From: a bacterium
GTDB taxonomy: Bacteria > Hydrothermota > UBA3072 > JAPDKE01
Length of the DNA: 64,000 nt
Assembly (NCBI GenBank): GCA_029258725.1
Contig: JAPDKE010000036.1
Span: 1 to 64,000, forward strand
Reading direction: 5' to 3'
Below are positions 1-8,479 of this stretch, piece by piece; positions within the stretch are counted from its first letter, which is position 1; every line of letters starts with the position of its first letter. The notes beneath the pieces are model-generated. The model did not search any database. It had not been told where the DNA came from and saw nothing but the letters and a program-made list of their open reading frames with translations. A program made the translations under genes and the position numbers.

Positions 1-1407
1 GTAAATCCATACCACAGGAACAACAGTCGTATCACTCAGAGAATCCCCGAGAAAGCCACCGAAGGAATAATCCGAGGAAACATATAAAGGATAACCATCT
101 TCACGGTAAACATAGTAAGAACCCCTGACTTCCGGAGAACCACCATCCAGGAGGGAAACAGAAGGAAAACAGGAAGGCAAAGCCTTAACCGGAGGTCTTG
201 GATTGGCTATCACAGAAGGAGTATCCATAGAAATAACCGCCACATCGCAGTTATAGGGCTGATACTCAAAAACAAAGGTGGCATAGTAATAATTGCCATC
301 AGGGTCATAACGGGTCCCACCAACAACCACCTCACCATAACCATTGCCATTGAGGTCATATATCCCGCCTTTTAACCCATCCCACCATTCGTTAGGAGCA
401 CGGGGAAGTCCATAGTGTATTATCTTCCTGAAAACATTGTCCTCCATCGCCTTCCATATCTCTATGGCATTATACCTGGTTATCAGCATCTCAGGTATGC
501 TATCATCGTCCATATCACCGATCCTCACATCACTGTAATATAATAGCCGTGGGGGGCGCTCCCGATGATATGCTATCCTGTGGATATTTGCATAACTGTT
601 ATCTCCTGTTGCCTCAAAGACATAGTACCAGACCCCCGCACCCATTGACATACCGCCTATGACAAACTCCGGTTTCCCATCACCATCCATATCACCACCG
701 GAGGCAGGGTCATAGGCACTCCACTCATCAACAGAATCCGCCCACACAAGTTGGTAATCGTCAACCCCAACCTCGGTGTTCTCGTATACAAATATCCCTC
801 CTTCATTACTCCCATACGCAAATTCCATCTTTCCATCCAGGTCCCAGTCTCCCCAGCACATACCACCCACATAGTCCTGAACAGGTGGAGGAGCACAGTA
901 GACAAGAGCATACTCATTATCACCCGTGCACTCATATATCCTGGTGCTCGTATTCAAATCACTCCTCGCCCTCAAAAATATCTCCTTCCTGCCATCCTGG
1001 TCCAGGTCGGTGATATATACATCCCAGGGATTGGGCTGAGGGTCAGTAGTATCCGCCCATACACTCTCCGTGGGAAAGGAGTCGTAAGAGGGGGATTCAA
1101 GAATACCCAAGACAGGACCGGAACCACCTAAATGTGCCACTCTATCATATAATGAATCACTGTCTATCTCTCCCCCACACAATGTCCAGTTATAAGAAAG
1201 TTCAGAGACTTCATTAAAGGAGTCTCCTATTACCTCATATACTCCCAAGTTATAAGGTGAAACACCCTTTTTAAGGTATATCTCGCCTTTTCCATTGTGA
1301 TTTGCATCTCCAAAGGGAATGTTTCCGGTGGAAGGTCTCGCAGGAATTTCATACACCAACCTCATATTATCACTCCCCACAAGAGAAAGAAGAAAGAGAA
1401 GATACAT
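1..1407 (-). CDS. Exported FG-GAP/VCBS-repeat protein (3' end beyond window)
   Basis: The reading frame is open from an ATG at 1407 to the left edge (469 codons, no stop seen), so the C-terminus is missing. The start has a GGAGGGTG site just upstream and a short hydrophobic signal sequence (MYLLFLLSLVG). The body holds repeated Asp-rich calcium-loop motifs of the FG-GAP/VCBS type: DLDQDGRKEIFL, DWDLDGKMEFAYG, DMDGDGKPEFVIGG, DMDDDSIPEML and DLNGNGYGEVVVGG. Such repeats usually fold as a beta-propeller on secreted surface proteins. It is the second gene after the sialidase-like exported protein (45 nt gap with a GC-rich hairpin). By analogy with its neighbours it probably ends in a type IX sorting domain outside the window. 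The specific function is unknown. Confidence 0.85.
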   Translation of the reverse strand, partial: MYLLFLLSLVGSDNMRLVYEIPARPSTGNIPFGDANHNGKGEIYLKKGVSPYNLGVYEVIGDSFNEVSELSYNWTLCGGEIDSDSLYDRVAHLGGSGPVLGILESPSYDSFPTESVWADTTDPQPNPWDVYITDLDQDGRKEIFLRARSDLNTSTRIYECTGDNEYALVYCAPPPVQDYVGGMCWGDWDLDGKMEFAYGSNEGGIFVYENTEVGVDDYQLVWADSVDEWSAYDPASGGDMDGDGKPEFVIGGMSMGAGVWYYVFEATGDNSYANIHRIAYHRERPPRLLYYSDVRIGDMDDDSIPEMLITRYNAIEIWKAMEDNVFRKIIHYGLPRAPNEWWDGLKGGIYDLNGNGYGEVVVGGTRYDPDGNYYYATFVFEYQPYNCDVAVISMDTPSVIANPRPPVKALPSCFPSVSLLDGGSPEVRGSYYVYREDGYPLYVSSDYSFGGFLGDSLSDTTVVPVVWIY

Positions 1408-1426
1408 TTTCACCCTCCGGTGCATA

Positions 1427-1446
1427 GGGCGGGCTCCTGCCCGCCC
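1427..1446 (-). other. Intercistronic GC hairpin
   Basis: A perfect 8-bp inverted repeat, GGGCGGGC and GCCCGCCC, encloses a 4-nt loop between the stop at 1453 and the start at 1407. On the minus strand it is not followed by a T run, so it looks like an RNA stability or partial attenuation hairpin rather than a full terminator. On the plus strand it is followed by CTCTTTT. Confidence 0.6.
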
Positions 1447-1452
1447 CTCTTT

Positions 1453-3369
1453 TCACCTCACCAGTATTATCTTTCCCGTTGCAGTTCTATCTCCAGCCTC
1501 AAGCCTGTAAAAGTATACTCCAGGTGCTTCAGCATCCCACCTTATCCTGTGCCTTCCTGCATTCATTACCCTGTTCAGAGGCTCAGCAATAAGCCTGCCA
1601 CTGATGTCGTATATCCTGAGATTAACCTTACATTCCTCAGGCAGAGAAACCTCTATAACAGCCCCATTGCCGGAAACGCCTCTCTCACTCCTCACATAAA
1701 ATCCGGAAGAAGTCCCTTTATTGCCCGAGAGTTGAGGTCCACCGGAAACATGAGTCTTCTTTATGCCACGATAAAGATATATACCGGAAACAGAGGCATA
1801 ATCACCGGTGAGCCTCCTGATGGTCAATCTCACTGCACTGTCATCCTCGTAATAAGGAGAAGGTATCTCTATTCTCAGCGTCTCGGGTATGCCTGCCTCC
1901 ACCTTCAATACCTTACCCTTCCTTCCATCCACCTTTACAAGTTCATTCCATCTTCCAGAACTCTCATGATACCCGACAACCACAAGAGTGTATGCATAAT
2001 CAGGGTCAAGATAGGGAAGTTCATATTCCAGGGTATTGTAGGCATAATCAACAGCAACACCGGAAGGATAGACTATGTAGCCATCCCGGTAAACCGTATA
2101 GGGAGAGGGCTCCTCACCACCAACAGAAACGGAATAGTATACAGGGGAGGGGACAACAAATGTGGATTCCACAACCTCATAGGGAGCATCATTTCCTCTC
2201 GTCCAGACAAGGGCAACATACCCATGGTCAGAATAATCAATCTGGGAATACCTGCTGTTCACAGGGTCGTCGGAATCCCAATAGATATCTCCTCCCAAAC
2301 TCACCAGTTTCACGTCCCAGTCTCCCGTTGCAGTATCCCTTTCACTCCAGGTCACATATTCTCCTGCTACCATCTGGGGCCAGTGGTTGTCCATGGAAAG
2401 GTCAAGACTACAAGGCCATTGAGGATAACCTTCCCAAACCCCACCAACAGGTCTCCTCTGCAAGTATATCTCCCCCAGTCCTGATACAGGGTTTGTCTCT
2501 CTCCATATTGCATATACAGCATCTCCCCAGAAGGAAATGAATGGCTCACCAGCAGACCATCCATGCAGATTGAGACGGTATGGAGTGGACCAGGTTCCAC
2601 TCTCCCTCGTCACATACCACACCGTATCGTTCTTCTCATAAACCACATGAGGATTTCCATTGTAGTCCACCGTAATAGAGGGAGAAAGAGGAACTACAGC
2701 ACTCCCAGTCCGAACCATACTGTCTATCACCTCAACATTGCCCACAGGGACCCAGTCCTCGTCATACTTCGCATAGTAAAGTTTCCAGGCATAATACCAC
2801 ACATCCCCTCTAACCCAGGAGACAACTTCCTCCCAGACAACATGATTGTAAACCCCATCATTCTCCACAGCAGGAGGAGAATACCCACCACCAGCAACCT
2901 CAGGAGCACTCACAACACCGGAATCAATCACACCCACAGACCAGGTGTAAGGATGAGGGTCAAGAAAAGAAGGACCACTCTTTCCACCGTAAAGCCACCA
3001 CTTCTCCCAGGAAGGAGGCCAGACTTCAGGACCCTCCTCCCTCTTCCATACCGCATACCACTCATACCAAGGCCAGGGAATAACCTGAGAAAGAGTTAGG
3101 GAGGAAAAAATAATTCTCACATCCAGCGCAGGATAACCCCCTGCATCTATTATTCCCGTATCCCATGTTCTACCATTGTCCTGAGAAACAGCCCAGCATG
3201 CGTTTCCATACCCGGTATACACAACTCCAAGGACATCAGAAACAGGCACAAAAAATCTCACCTTCCTCTGATTATTATACGCCGTTGCCTCAGGAGAATC
3301 ACTGGTTGACACAACTACCTCACCCACAAGGATAAGAGAAAGAAATATGAAAACAAAACATTTCCTCAT
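1453..3369 (-). CDS. Exported sialidase-like protein with type IX sorting domain
   Basis: 638 residues. I chose ATG 3369 (MRKCFVFIFLSLILVG, a clear signal peptide) rather than an in-frame ATG 18 nt upstream, because AAGGAGGTG sits 5 nt before it. An Asp-box (SQDNGRTWD) near residue 45 and many W/Y-rich strands suggest a sialidase-like or other beta-propeller. The last ~75 residues form a type-A Por/type IX sorting domain: VNLRIYDISGRL, then GVYFYRLEAGDRTATGKII, ending in VR. Known family behaviour is export by Sec, then passage over the outer membrane by T9SS with attachment or cleavage of this tail. It is first in a two-gene unit whose leader carries the element at 3374-3445. Substrate unknown. 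Confidence 0.85.
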   Translation of the reverse strand: MRKCFVFIFLSLILVGEVVVSTSDSPEATAYNNQRKVRFFVPVSDVLGVVYTGYGNACWAVSQDNGRTWDTGIIDAGGYPALDVRIIFSSLTLSQVIPWPWYEWYAVWKREEGPEVWPPSWEKWWLYGGKSGPSFLDPHPYTWSVGVIDSGVVSAPEVAGGGYSPPAVENDGVYNHVVWEEVVSWVRGDVWYYAWKLYYAKYDEDWVPVGNVEVIDSMVRTGSAVVPLSPSITVDYNGNPHVVYEKNDTVWYVTRESGTWSTPYRLNLHGWSAGEPFISFWGDAVYAIWRETNPVSGLGEIYLQRRPVGGVWEGYPQWPCSLDLSMDNHWPQMVAGEYVTWSERDTATGDWDVKLVSLGGDIYWDSDDPVNSRYSQIDYSDHGYVALVWTRGNDAPYEVVESTFVVPSPVYYSVSVGGEEPSPYTVYRDGYIVYPSGVAVDYAYNTLEYELPYLDPDYAYTLVVVGYHESSGRWNELVKVDGRKGKVLKVEAGIPETLRIEIPSPYYEDDSAVRLTIRRLTGDYASVSGIYLYRGIKKTHVSGGPQLSGNKGTSSGFYVRSERGVSGNGAVIEVSLPEECKVNLRIYDISGRLIAEPLNRVMNAGRHRIRWDAEAPGVYFYRLEAGDRTATGKIILVR

Positions 3370-3373
3370 TTTA

Positions 3374-3445
3374 CACCTCCTTTCCAAGGGTTGAAAAAGT
3401 TAAAAACAGAAAAAAATTTGTCCCTTTTCAAGGAGGTGCCCTTGG
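3374..3445 (-). promoter_or_regulatory. Leader RNA that can sequester the ribosome binding site
   Basis: In the minus-strand transcript four segments occur in the order A CCAAGGG (3445-3439), B CACCTCCTT (3438-3430), A' CCCTTGG (3390-3384), B' AAGGAGGTG (3382-3374). B' is the Shine-Dalgarno site of the gene starting at 3369. B is its exact 9-nt complement and A is the exact complement of A'. The two pairings interleave, so they form either a pseudoknot or two competing helices. A further partial match (TTGAAAAG with CTTTTTCAA) could extend the B/B' helix. This is what a translational switch or thermosensor would look like. No ligand or known riboswitch class is recognised. Confidence 0.5.
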
Positions 3446-3581
3446 ATAGTATGTTTCTCCATACCCCCCCCTTATCAGGGAGAAATCTTTTCCCTCCCTC
3501 TCCTTCTTACTTCCTTTCATCCCCCTGAGAGAGAGGAAGAGTGAGGGATGAAATCTCATCCCCCTTGAACCCATCAATAAA

Positions 3582-3610
3582 AATATAATAAAATTTAAAA
3601 ATCCTGTCAA
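3582..3610 (-). promoter_or_regulatory. Sigma-70-type promoter for exported-protein unit
   Basis: TTGACA (3610-3605), 17-nt spacer, TATATT (3587-3582) on the minus strand. The predicted start near 3575 gives a leader of about 205 nt before ATG 3369, unusually long for this window. The leader is purine-rich and contains the element at 3374-3445. No gene is seen in 3370-3631. Confidence 0.75.
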
Positions 3611-3631
3611 GTCTCATAAGATACAATACTG

Positions 3632-4540
3632 TCAGGGAGCGGAAACCTTCACCACCGCGTATTTCTTCACCACTCTCCCATCCGCAGAGAGTTTCAGAAT
3701 GTAAATTCCTCTTTCAAACCGGCTTCCATCTATGGGAAATACCACATTATCACCTCTCTGATTCATCTCCAGAATCTTTTCACCTTTTTCGCTGAAGACC
3801 TCAAGTTTTACATCGCATTCATTATTGAATGAAACCTCAACCATTGTATACCTGGAAAAGGTGGTGCGGGATACGGAGAAGGAAAGAAGAGAGAGTGGGG
3901 GAATGGTGTATTTTCTTATAACAAAAGACGAACACGGAGAAACCCCGGATGCTCCTGGATTTTTAAACAGAATAAAATTCCTTATTTCTGTTGTTCCATT
4001 TCCGGTAAAAAGAGAGTCGTCAGGCAGAATATCCCCTGCATGATAAAAGTCTCCGCCACAGATGGCAAGTGATACAAGGAGGGAATCGGATACAAGAGAA
4101 AGGGGAAAGGCAAATTCACATACACCCTCCCTGCCCGGTTCTGCCGAGTCAAATGCGTTGCATTCTAAGGGTTCGGTTCCGCTCTCACTCAATCTCCTTA
4201 ACCCCCCTGTTGACAGGTCCCCATTCCAGAGTGCAAAGAGATAATCAGGATAACTCTTTACAAACGATACATCCCTGGGATACCAGTCAAGTGAGTTTGC
4301 GTTCTTAATCCCTCCCTCCTCAGTATCAAGAAATACAAGCAGTGCGTTGTTCTCAATAACATACTTTATCCCGAAGTATATGTAAGAAGAATCCCATGTA
4401 ACATAAAGTTCCTTTATATCATTCAGGGAACCCCAGTATGAGTCACCTTCATCCAGGGTTATGAGTTCGTCCGGATAAAAATCGGAAATGTCCCCATCAA
4501 TGGTTATGGTGTGCGGGGTGAGGAAGAGGAGGAAGAGGAT
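3632..4540 (-). CDS. Exported CBM9/DOMON-like protein with sorting tail, non-AUG start
   Basis: About 302 residues. The open frame continues well upstream of any ATG/GTG/TTG. A signal-like segment ([10 protein letters not shown]) begins at an ATC codon (4540), 4 nt after GGAGG. The mature start ([16 protein letters not shown]) followed by LYVTWDSSYIYFGI and LLVFLDTEEGG resembles CBM9/DOMON-like sugar-binding beta-sandwiches. The C-terminus (VKLEVFSEKGEKIL ... RGIYILKLSADGRVVKK) is a divergent type IX sorting domain. It overlaps the 3' end of the sugar-binding lipoprotein gene by 37 nt, in keeping with a shared carbohydrate role. Either AUC is used as a start or a 3-nt deletion removed the normal ATGA junction (see findings). 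Function inferred, not certain. Confidence 0.6.
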   Translation of the reverse strand: MLFLLFLTPHTITIDGDISDFYPDELITLDEGDSYWGSLNDIKELYVTWDSSYIYFGIKYVIENNALLVFLDTEEGGIKNANSLDWYPRDVSFVKSYPDYLFALWNGDLSTGGLRRLSESGTEPLECNAFDSAEPGREGVCEFAFPLSLVSDSLLVSLAICGGDFYHAGDILPDDSLFTGNGTTEIRNFILFKNPGASGVSPCSSFVIRKYTIPPLSLLSFSVSRTTFSRYTMVEVSFNNECDVKLEVFSEKGEKILEMNQRGDNVVFPIDGSRFERGIYILKLSADGRVVKKYAVVKVSAP

Positions 4541-5718
4541 AGGACCTCCTTTTCTATACGCTCACACGCATCCTTCATTGCCTGTTCAGCACTCTTTTTT
4601 CCGGTTAAAACCGCCTCCATCTCAGGATTTACAATGTTCTCAACCGCCTGATAATCGGGAATAAAGGGTCTTGGCTTCGCCTCCTTTATGAGTTCAAGAA
4701 AAACGGAAAGATAGGGATGACGCTGGGTATCAACCTCAGGAAGGGATTTTACATTTACCGGAATCTGACCAAGTTCATTTGCCCACAGGGTCTGAACATC
4801 CTTTGATAAAAGATAGGAGAGAAACTTTACCGCGGCTTTTTTATGCTTTGCCTGTTTAAAGACAACCATGTCCGTTCCACCTATGGGTGTTGGTCTTCCA
4901 TATTTTCCTTTCGGAATTGGAGCTACATCAAACGGAATTCCCGCCTCAAGCAGCTGTTTTATTTTCCATGGACCATTGAAAACCATTGCATATTTCCCGT
5001 TTTCAAAACCAACATCCGGGTCAACCGCCCCTGCCTTCCATGCCCCCGGTTCAACCCTGTATTTTGCGTAAAGGTCGCGCTTGAACTCAAGTGCCTTTAT
5101 AACTTCAGGAGATGCAAGGGCGCAGTGCCCATTCTCATCAAGTATGTCCCCACCAAATGCATAAATGAACGGGAGTGTCCACCAGAGGGTATTTCTCATT
5201 GCAAATCCATAAATTCCCTTTTCCCTGTCCGTGAGTTTCTTTGCAACCTCAATGAATTCCTCCCATGTATCCGGGGGTGAGAGTTTGAGCTCTTCAAAGA
5301 GTTTTTTATTGTAAAAGAGGGCAAGACAGTTTATCTGGTCAGGAACCCCGTAGAGTTTATCCCCGAGCCTGTTGGATATGAGGGCTGAAGGGAGAATTTC
5401 AGGAACTATTTTTTTAATTTCATCATACTGACTCAATTCCTCAAGTGCACCACGGCTTGCAAGTTTTGCAACCGAGGCAAGGTCAAGCCTTGCAACATCC
5501 GGGGTGCTTCGGGTTGCTATCGCGGTTAATACCTTTGTCTCTATTCCGAAGAATGGAATGCGCTGAACATGAACCTCAATACCCGTCTTTTTTGAGAACT
5601 CCCGGACTATCTGCATGAAGAGTTCATGCTCCTGGTCGTTGTATGACTCCCATATGGTCAATACATTCTCCTGCCCCTGAGGGGCACATCCAAGGAAGGA
5701 AAGAGCAATCCATATCAT
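4504..5718 (-). CDS. Sugar ABC transporter substrate-binding lipoprotein (family 1)
   Basis: 404 residues. Lipobox LSFLGC with lipidated Cys11, then a MalE-type fold: [20 protein letters not shown] near the mature start, [54 protein letters not shown] and [12 protein letters not shown]. It would bind an oligosaccharide in the periplasm. No permease or ATPase gene is adjacent, so it is an orphan binding protein or works with a distant transporter. It starts with an ATGA overlap on rph. The last 11 codons (seven serines then PRTP) read through the signal sequence of the next gene in another frame, so the natural end was probably at KEVL. Confidence 0.9.
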   Translation of the reverse strand: MIWIALSFLGCAPQGQENVLTIWESYNDQEHELFMQIVREFSKKTGIEVHVQRIPFFGIETKVLTAIATRSTPDVARLDLASVAKLASRGALEELSQYDEIKKIVPEILPSALISNRLGDKLYGVPDQINCLALFYNKKLFEELKLSPPDTWEEFIEVAKKLTDREKGIYGFAMRNTLWWTLPFIYAFGGDILDENGHCALASPEVIKALEFKRDLYAKYRVEPGAWKAGAVDPDVGFENGKYAMVFNGPWKIKQLLEAGIPFDVAPIPKGKYGRPTPIGGTDMVVFKQAKHKKAAVKFLSYLLSKDVQTLWANELGQIPVNVKSLPEVDTQRHPYLSVFLELIKEAKPRPFIPDYQAVENIVNPEMEAVLTGKKSAEQAMKDACERIEKEVLSSSSSSSPRTP

Positions 5719-6431
5719 CTCTCCACCCCCAGTATGGTTTTTTGAATTTCAATCAATTCCCTTATACCCTTCCATCCAAGTTCAAGCATGTGGTCAAGTT
5801 CTTCTTTTGAAAATGAGGTTGCCTCTCCCGTTCCCTGGATTTCAACAAGTTTACCATCGTCGGTCATCACAAGATTGAGGTCAACCCACGCACGGGAATC
5901 CTCTTCATAGGTGAGATCAAGCAAAAGTTCTCCCTCAACTATGCCAGCACTCACCGATGCAATGAAGTTTCTCAGGGGTATTCTTTCAATCTCTCCTTTT
6001 TCCTTAAGATGCCTGAGAAGGTCATAAACCGCAATAAAGCCCGCGGTTATGGAGGCGGTCCGGGTTCCTCCATCTGCCTGAAGAACATCGCAGTCAACCC
6101 ATATGGTTCTTTCACCGAGTTCGTTCAGGAAGAAACCCGCCCTCAGGGACCTTCCAATGAGCCTCTGGATTTCGTACGTCCTTCCAGATACTTTTGCCCT
6201 TTCCCTGAGCATCCTCTCCTGGGTGCTTCCGGGAAGCATACTGTACTCTGCGGTTATCCATCCTGTTCCGGTTCCGGTAAGGAATGGGGGAACCGAGTTC
6301 TGTATGCTTGCACTAACGAGGACAACGGTATCTCCCTGGCGATAGAGAACAGTGCCTGGTTTTTTCAGAAATTCAAGGTCAACCTCAACCTTCCTCAGTT
6401 CTTCTGGTTTTCTCCCGTCCTGCCTTTCCAC
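5715..6431 (-). CDS. rph: Ribonuclease PH
   Basis: 238 residues, typical family length. The family trims tRNA 3' ends by phosphorolysis. Conserved blocks are visible: [11 protein letters not shown] at the N-terminus, the [15 protein letters not shown] block, [14 protein letters not shown], and [20 protein letters not shown], followed by the [15 protein letters not shown] segment with its acidic residues. The start is GTG at 6431, inside the bactofilin gene (47-nt overlap). The stop overlaps the binding-protein ATG (ATGA). Position within a long parAB-led operon suggests housekeeping co-expression. Confidence 0.95.
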   Translation of the reverse strand: MERQDGRKPEELRKVEVDLEFLKKPGTVLYRQGDTVVLVSASIQNSVPPFLTGTGTGWITAEYSMLPGSTQERMLRERAKVSGRTYEIQRLIGRSLRAGFFLNELGERTIWVDCDVLQADGGTRTASITAGFIAVYDLLRHLKEKGEIERIPLRNFIASVSAGIVEGELLLDLTYEEDSRAWVDLNLVMTDDGKLVEIQGTGEATSFSKEELDHMLELGWKGIRELIEIQKTILGVER

Positions 6432-6759
6432 CCTTCTCCTCCGTCATTGATATGTTTCCGTCAAAGGTCACTCCCTCTTCAATAACGAGTTTTTTGCATG
6501 TGAGTTCTCCTTTAAATATTGCACTCTGAAGGAGTTCAACCTTTCCATCGGCATCTATGGTTCCCTCAAATGTGCCGGAGATGGACGCATTTTTTGTCTT
6601 CAGATTTCCATTCATCTTTCCTTCCTTCCCGAGGACAAAAAGGTCGGTTGCAAAAACCTCTCCCTTCACCTCTCCATCAACCCTTATACTTCCCTGAACA
6701 ACAAACTTTCCCTCTACCTTTGTCCCTTTTCCTATGACATTCATTATTCCTTCTTTCAT
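6385..6759 (-). CDS. Bactofilin
   Basis: 124 residues. The protein is a run of short beta-strands with regular hydrophobic/glycine spacing ([57 protein letters not shown]), the beta-helical bactofilin (DUF583) fold, with a charged C-terminal tail. Bactofilins polymerise without nucleotide and scaffold cell-shape or envelope enzymes. ATG 6759 is preceded by GGAGGAG. The gene overlaps the M23 peptidase gene upstream by 4 nt. Bactofilin next to LytM-type peptidase genes is a known pairing in curved and stalked bacteria, so a joint role in local wall remodelling is likely. Confidence 0.92.
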   Translation of the reverse strand: MKEGIMNVIGKGTKVEGKFVVQGSIRVDGEVKGEVFATDLFVLGKEGKMNGNLKTKNASISGTFEGTIDADGKVELLQSAIFKGELTCKKLVIEEGVTFDGNISMTEEKGGKAGREKTRRTEEG

Positions 6760-7493
6760 TTCTCCTCCTTTTTGAGATACTGCATCGGGTCAACAGGAAC
6801 ACCCTGCACCCTTATCTCATAGTGAAGATGAGGGGCAGATGACCTTCCCGTGCTTCCAACCAGTGCAACCTTCTCACCCTTTTTCACCTTTTCTCCCTTC
6901 TTTACAAGATTTTTCCGGTTGTGTCCATATACTATATGAAATCCCTTCTCATTTTCAATCTCAAGCACCCATCCAAGGTCCTGGTCCCATCTTGAATCCT
7001 TCACAACCCCCTCTATGGTTGAGACAATCGGGGTTCCTGAAGGAGCGGATATATCTATTCCAGGATGCTCGGCTGAAAAGCCCTTGCTCACCCATCCCTT
7101 AACAGGCCATATATCGGGAACAAACCTGAGAAGGTCCTCCTTTTCCTCCGGTTTTTCCTCCTCCATTTCAACCCTGTACTCCATCTTCTTTGGAGAACGG
7201 TCAAGTTCGAGTAACATGGAAAGGGATTGGGCAATCTTTTCGTATTTTCCCAAACGCACCGACAATTCCTGAAGTCGCTGTTTTTCAATTTCCAGGTCCC
7301 GTATCTTCTTTTCCAGGATATAGGAAAGGACAGCCCTGCGGTATATGTTCCCGTACTCAAATACAAGCCATCCACATCCTCCGGCAAGCAATATAAGAAG
7401 AACAAGTAAGATACGCAGGAAGGTATAGGAGAACCTTATCTCCTTGAGCTTTCCAGAGTGGGGGATGATGTGTATGGTAAGATACTTTTTCAT
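6756..7493 (-). CDS. Membrane-anchored M23 (LytM-type) peptidase
   Basis: 245 residues. A membrane segment at about residues 27-45 is followed by a coiled coil (about 50-95) and a C-terminal M23 domain. Zinc-site residues are visible: His143 and Asp147 in HPGIDIS, His191 in YGHN, and His222/His224 in PHLHYEI. The set is complete, so the enzyme should be an active peptidoglycan endopeptidase facing the periplasm. It lies between an M42 gene (ATGA overlap) and the bactofilin gene (4-nt overlap), supporting a bactofilin-guided wall enzyme. Confidence 0.92.
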   Translation of the reverse strand: MKKYLTIHIIPHSGKLKEIRFSYTFLRILLVLLILLAGGCGWLVFEYGNIYRRAVLSYILEKKIRDLEIEKQRLQELSVRLGKYEKIAQSLSMLLELDRSPKKMEYRVEMEEEKPEEKEDLLRFVPDIWPVKGWVSKGFSAEHPGIDISAPSGTPIVSTIEGVVKDSRWDQDLGWVLEIENEKGFHIVYGHNRKNLVKKGEKVKKGEKVALVGSTGRSSAPHLHYEIRVQGVPVDPMQYLKKEEK

Positions 7494-8479
7494 AGGGTAT
7501 GCTCTGCCTCAAGGAATGCACAGAGCAATTTCACGCACGCCTCAACGTCGTCCATGTCGCACATCTCTGATGGGGTGTGGATGTATCTTGCAGGGATTGA
7601 AATTGCCCCGGTTATAACCCCTTCTTTTGTGAGCTGAATCACAGCACCATCAGTTGAACCAAATTCAAGAACCTCCAGCTGATAGGGGATATTGTTCTTT
7701 TCTGCAACGTCTATGAGTTTGTCCTTTATCCTCTTATCAACTATCATCCCTCTATCCTTTACCTTTATTGCGGCCCCCTTCCCGAGTTCCACCGCCATCT
7801 TCATTCCCTCCGGGGTGTCTCCGGTCCCGGTAACATCCACTGCAAGTGCAAGGTCTGGAGAAACACCAAATGCGGATGTCCTTGCACCCCTCAGCCCAAC
7901 CTCTTCCTGGGTTGTGAAGACAAAGTAAACCTCATTTGGAAGTTCACGGGTTCTCTTTATCGCCTCTATGAGAACGAGACACCCAACCCTGTCGTCAAGT
8001 GCCTTTGCAACAAATCTCTTCCCCAGGTCCTCTGCATTTCTCGTAAAGCATCCTATTTCTCCTATCTTCACCATCTTTTCGGCCTCTTCCTTAGATGATG
8101 CCCCTATGTCTATGAACATCTTTTCAAGGGCAAGGTCCTTTTCTTTATAGAGTTTTTCAATGGAAACAACTCCCTTTGCTCCTCCCTCAAACTCAACCCT
8201 CTCTCCCAGCGGGATGGTGGGGAATACACCACCCACAGGTCCAAACCTTATAAACCCCTTTTCATCTATATGGGATACTGCAACCCCTATCTCATCCATA
8301 TGGGCAGCAACCATTATCTTTTTCCCACCCTTTCCTTTTTTTGCGATGAGGTTCCCCATTACATCAATTTTGACCTCATCCACATGCCCTTCTATTTCAT
8401 TTTTTATGAGTTCCCTTACCTTTTCCTCCCTTCCGGAAGGACCAAAGGTTTCACACAGCCTTGCAAGCAGTTCCTTCAT
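7490..8479 (-). CDS. M42-family metallo-aminopeptidase, copy 1
   Basis: 329 residues. M42 enzymes (often labelled endoglucanase M or FrvX) are cytosolic two-metal aminopeptidases that commonly build large TET shells. Likely metal and catalytic residues are present: His60 (AAHMDEIG), Asp162 (ALDDRVG), Glu192/Glu193 (TTQEEVGLRGA), Asp215 (AVDVTGTGD) and His301 (RYIHTPSE). It is the third of three M42 paralogues in this operon and overlaps copy 2 by ATGA. Probable role: peptide breakdown to amino acids. Confidence 0.92.
   Translation of the reverse strand: MKELLARLCETFGPSGREEKVRELIKNEIEGHVDEVKIDVMGNLIAKKGKGGKKIMVAAHMDEIGVAVSHIDEKGFIRFGPVGGVFPTIPLGERVEFEGGAKGVVSIEKLYKEKDLALEKMFIDIGASSKEEAEKMVKIGEIGCFTRNAEDLGKRFVAKALDDRVGCLVLIEAIKRTRELPNEVYFVFTTQEEVGLRGARTSAFGVSPDLALAVDVTGTGDTPEGMKMAVELGKGAAIKVKDRGMIVDKRIKDKLIDVAEKNNIPYQLEVLEFGSTDGAVIQLTKEGVITGAISIPARYIHTPSEMCDMDDVEACVKLLCAFLEAEHTL

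Noticed and set aside
1297-3099. Long plus-strand open frames opposite the exported-protein gene
   Set aside because: Antisense shadows of the Tyr/Trp/Val-rich minus-strand gene, which has a signal peptide, Asp-box and sorting tail.
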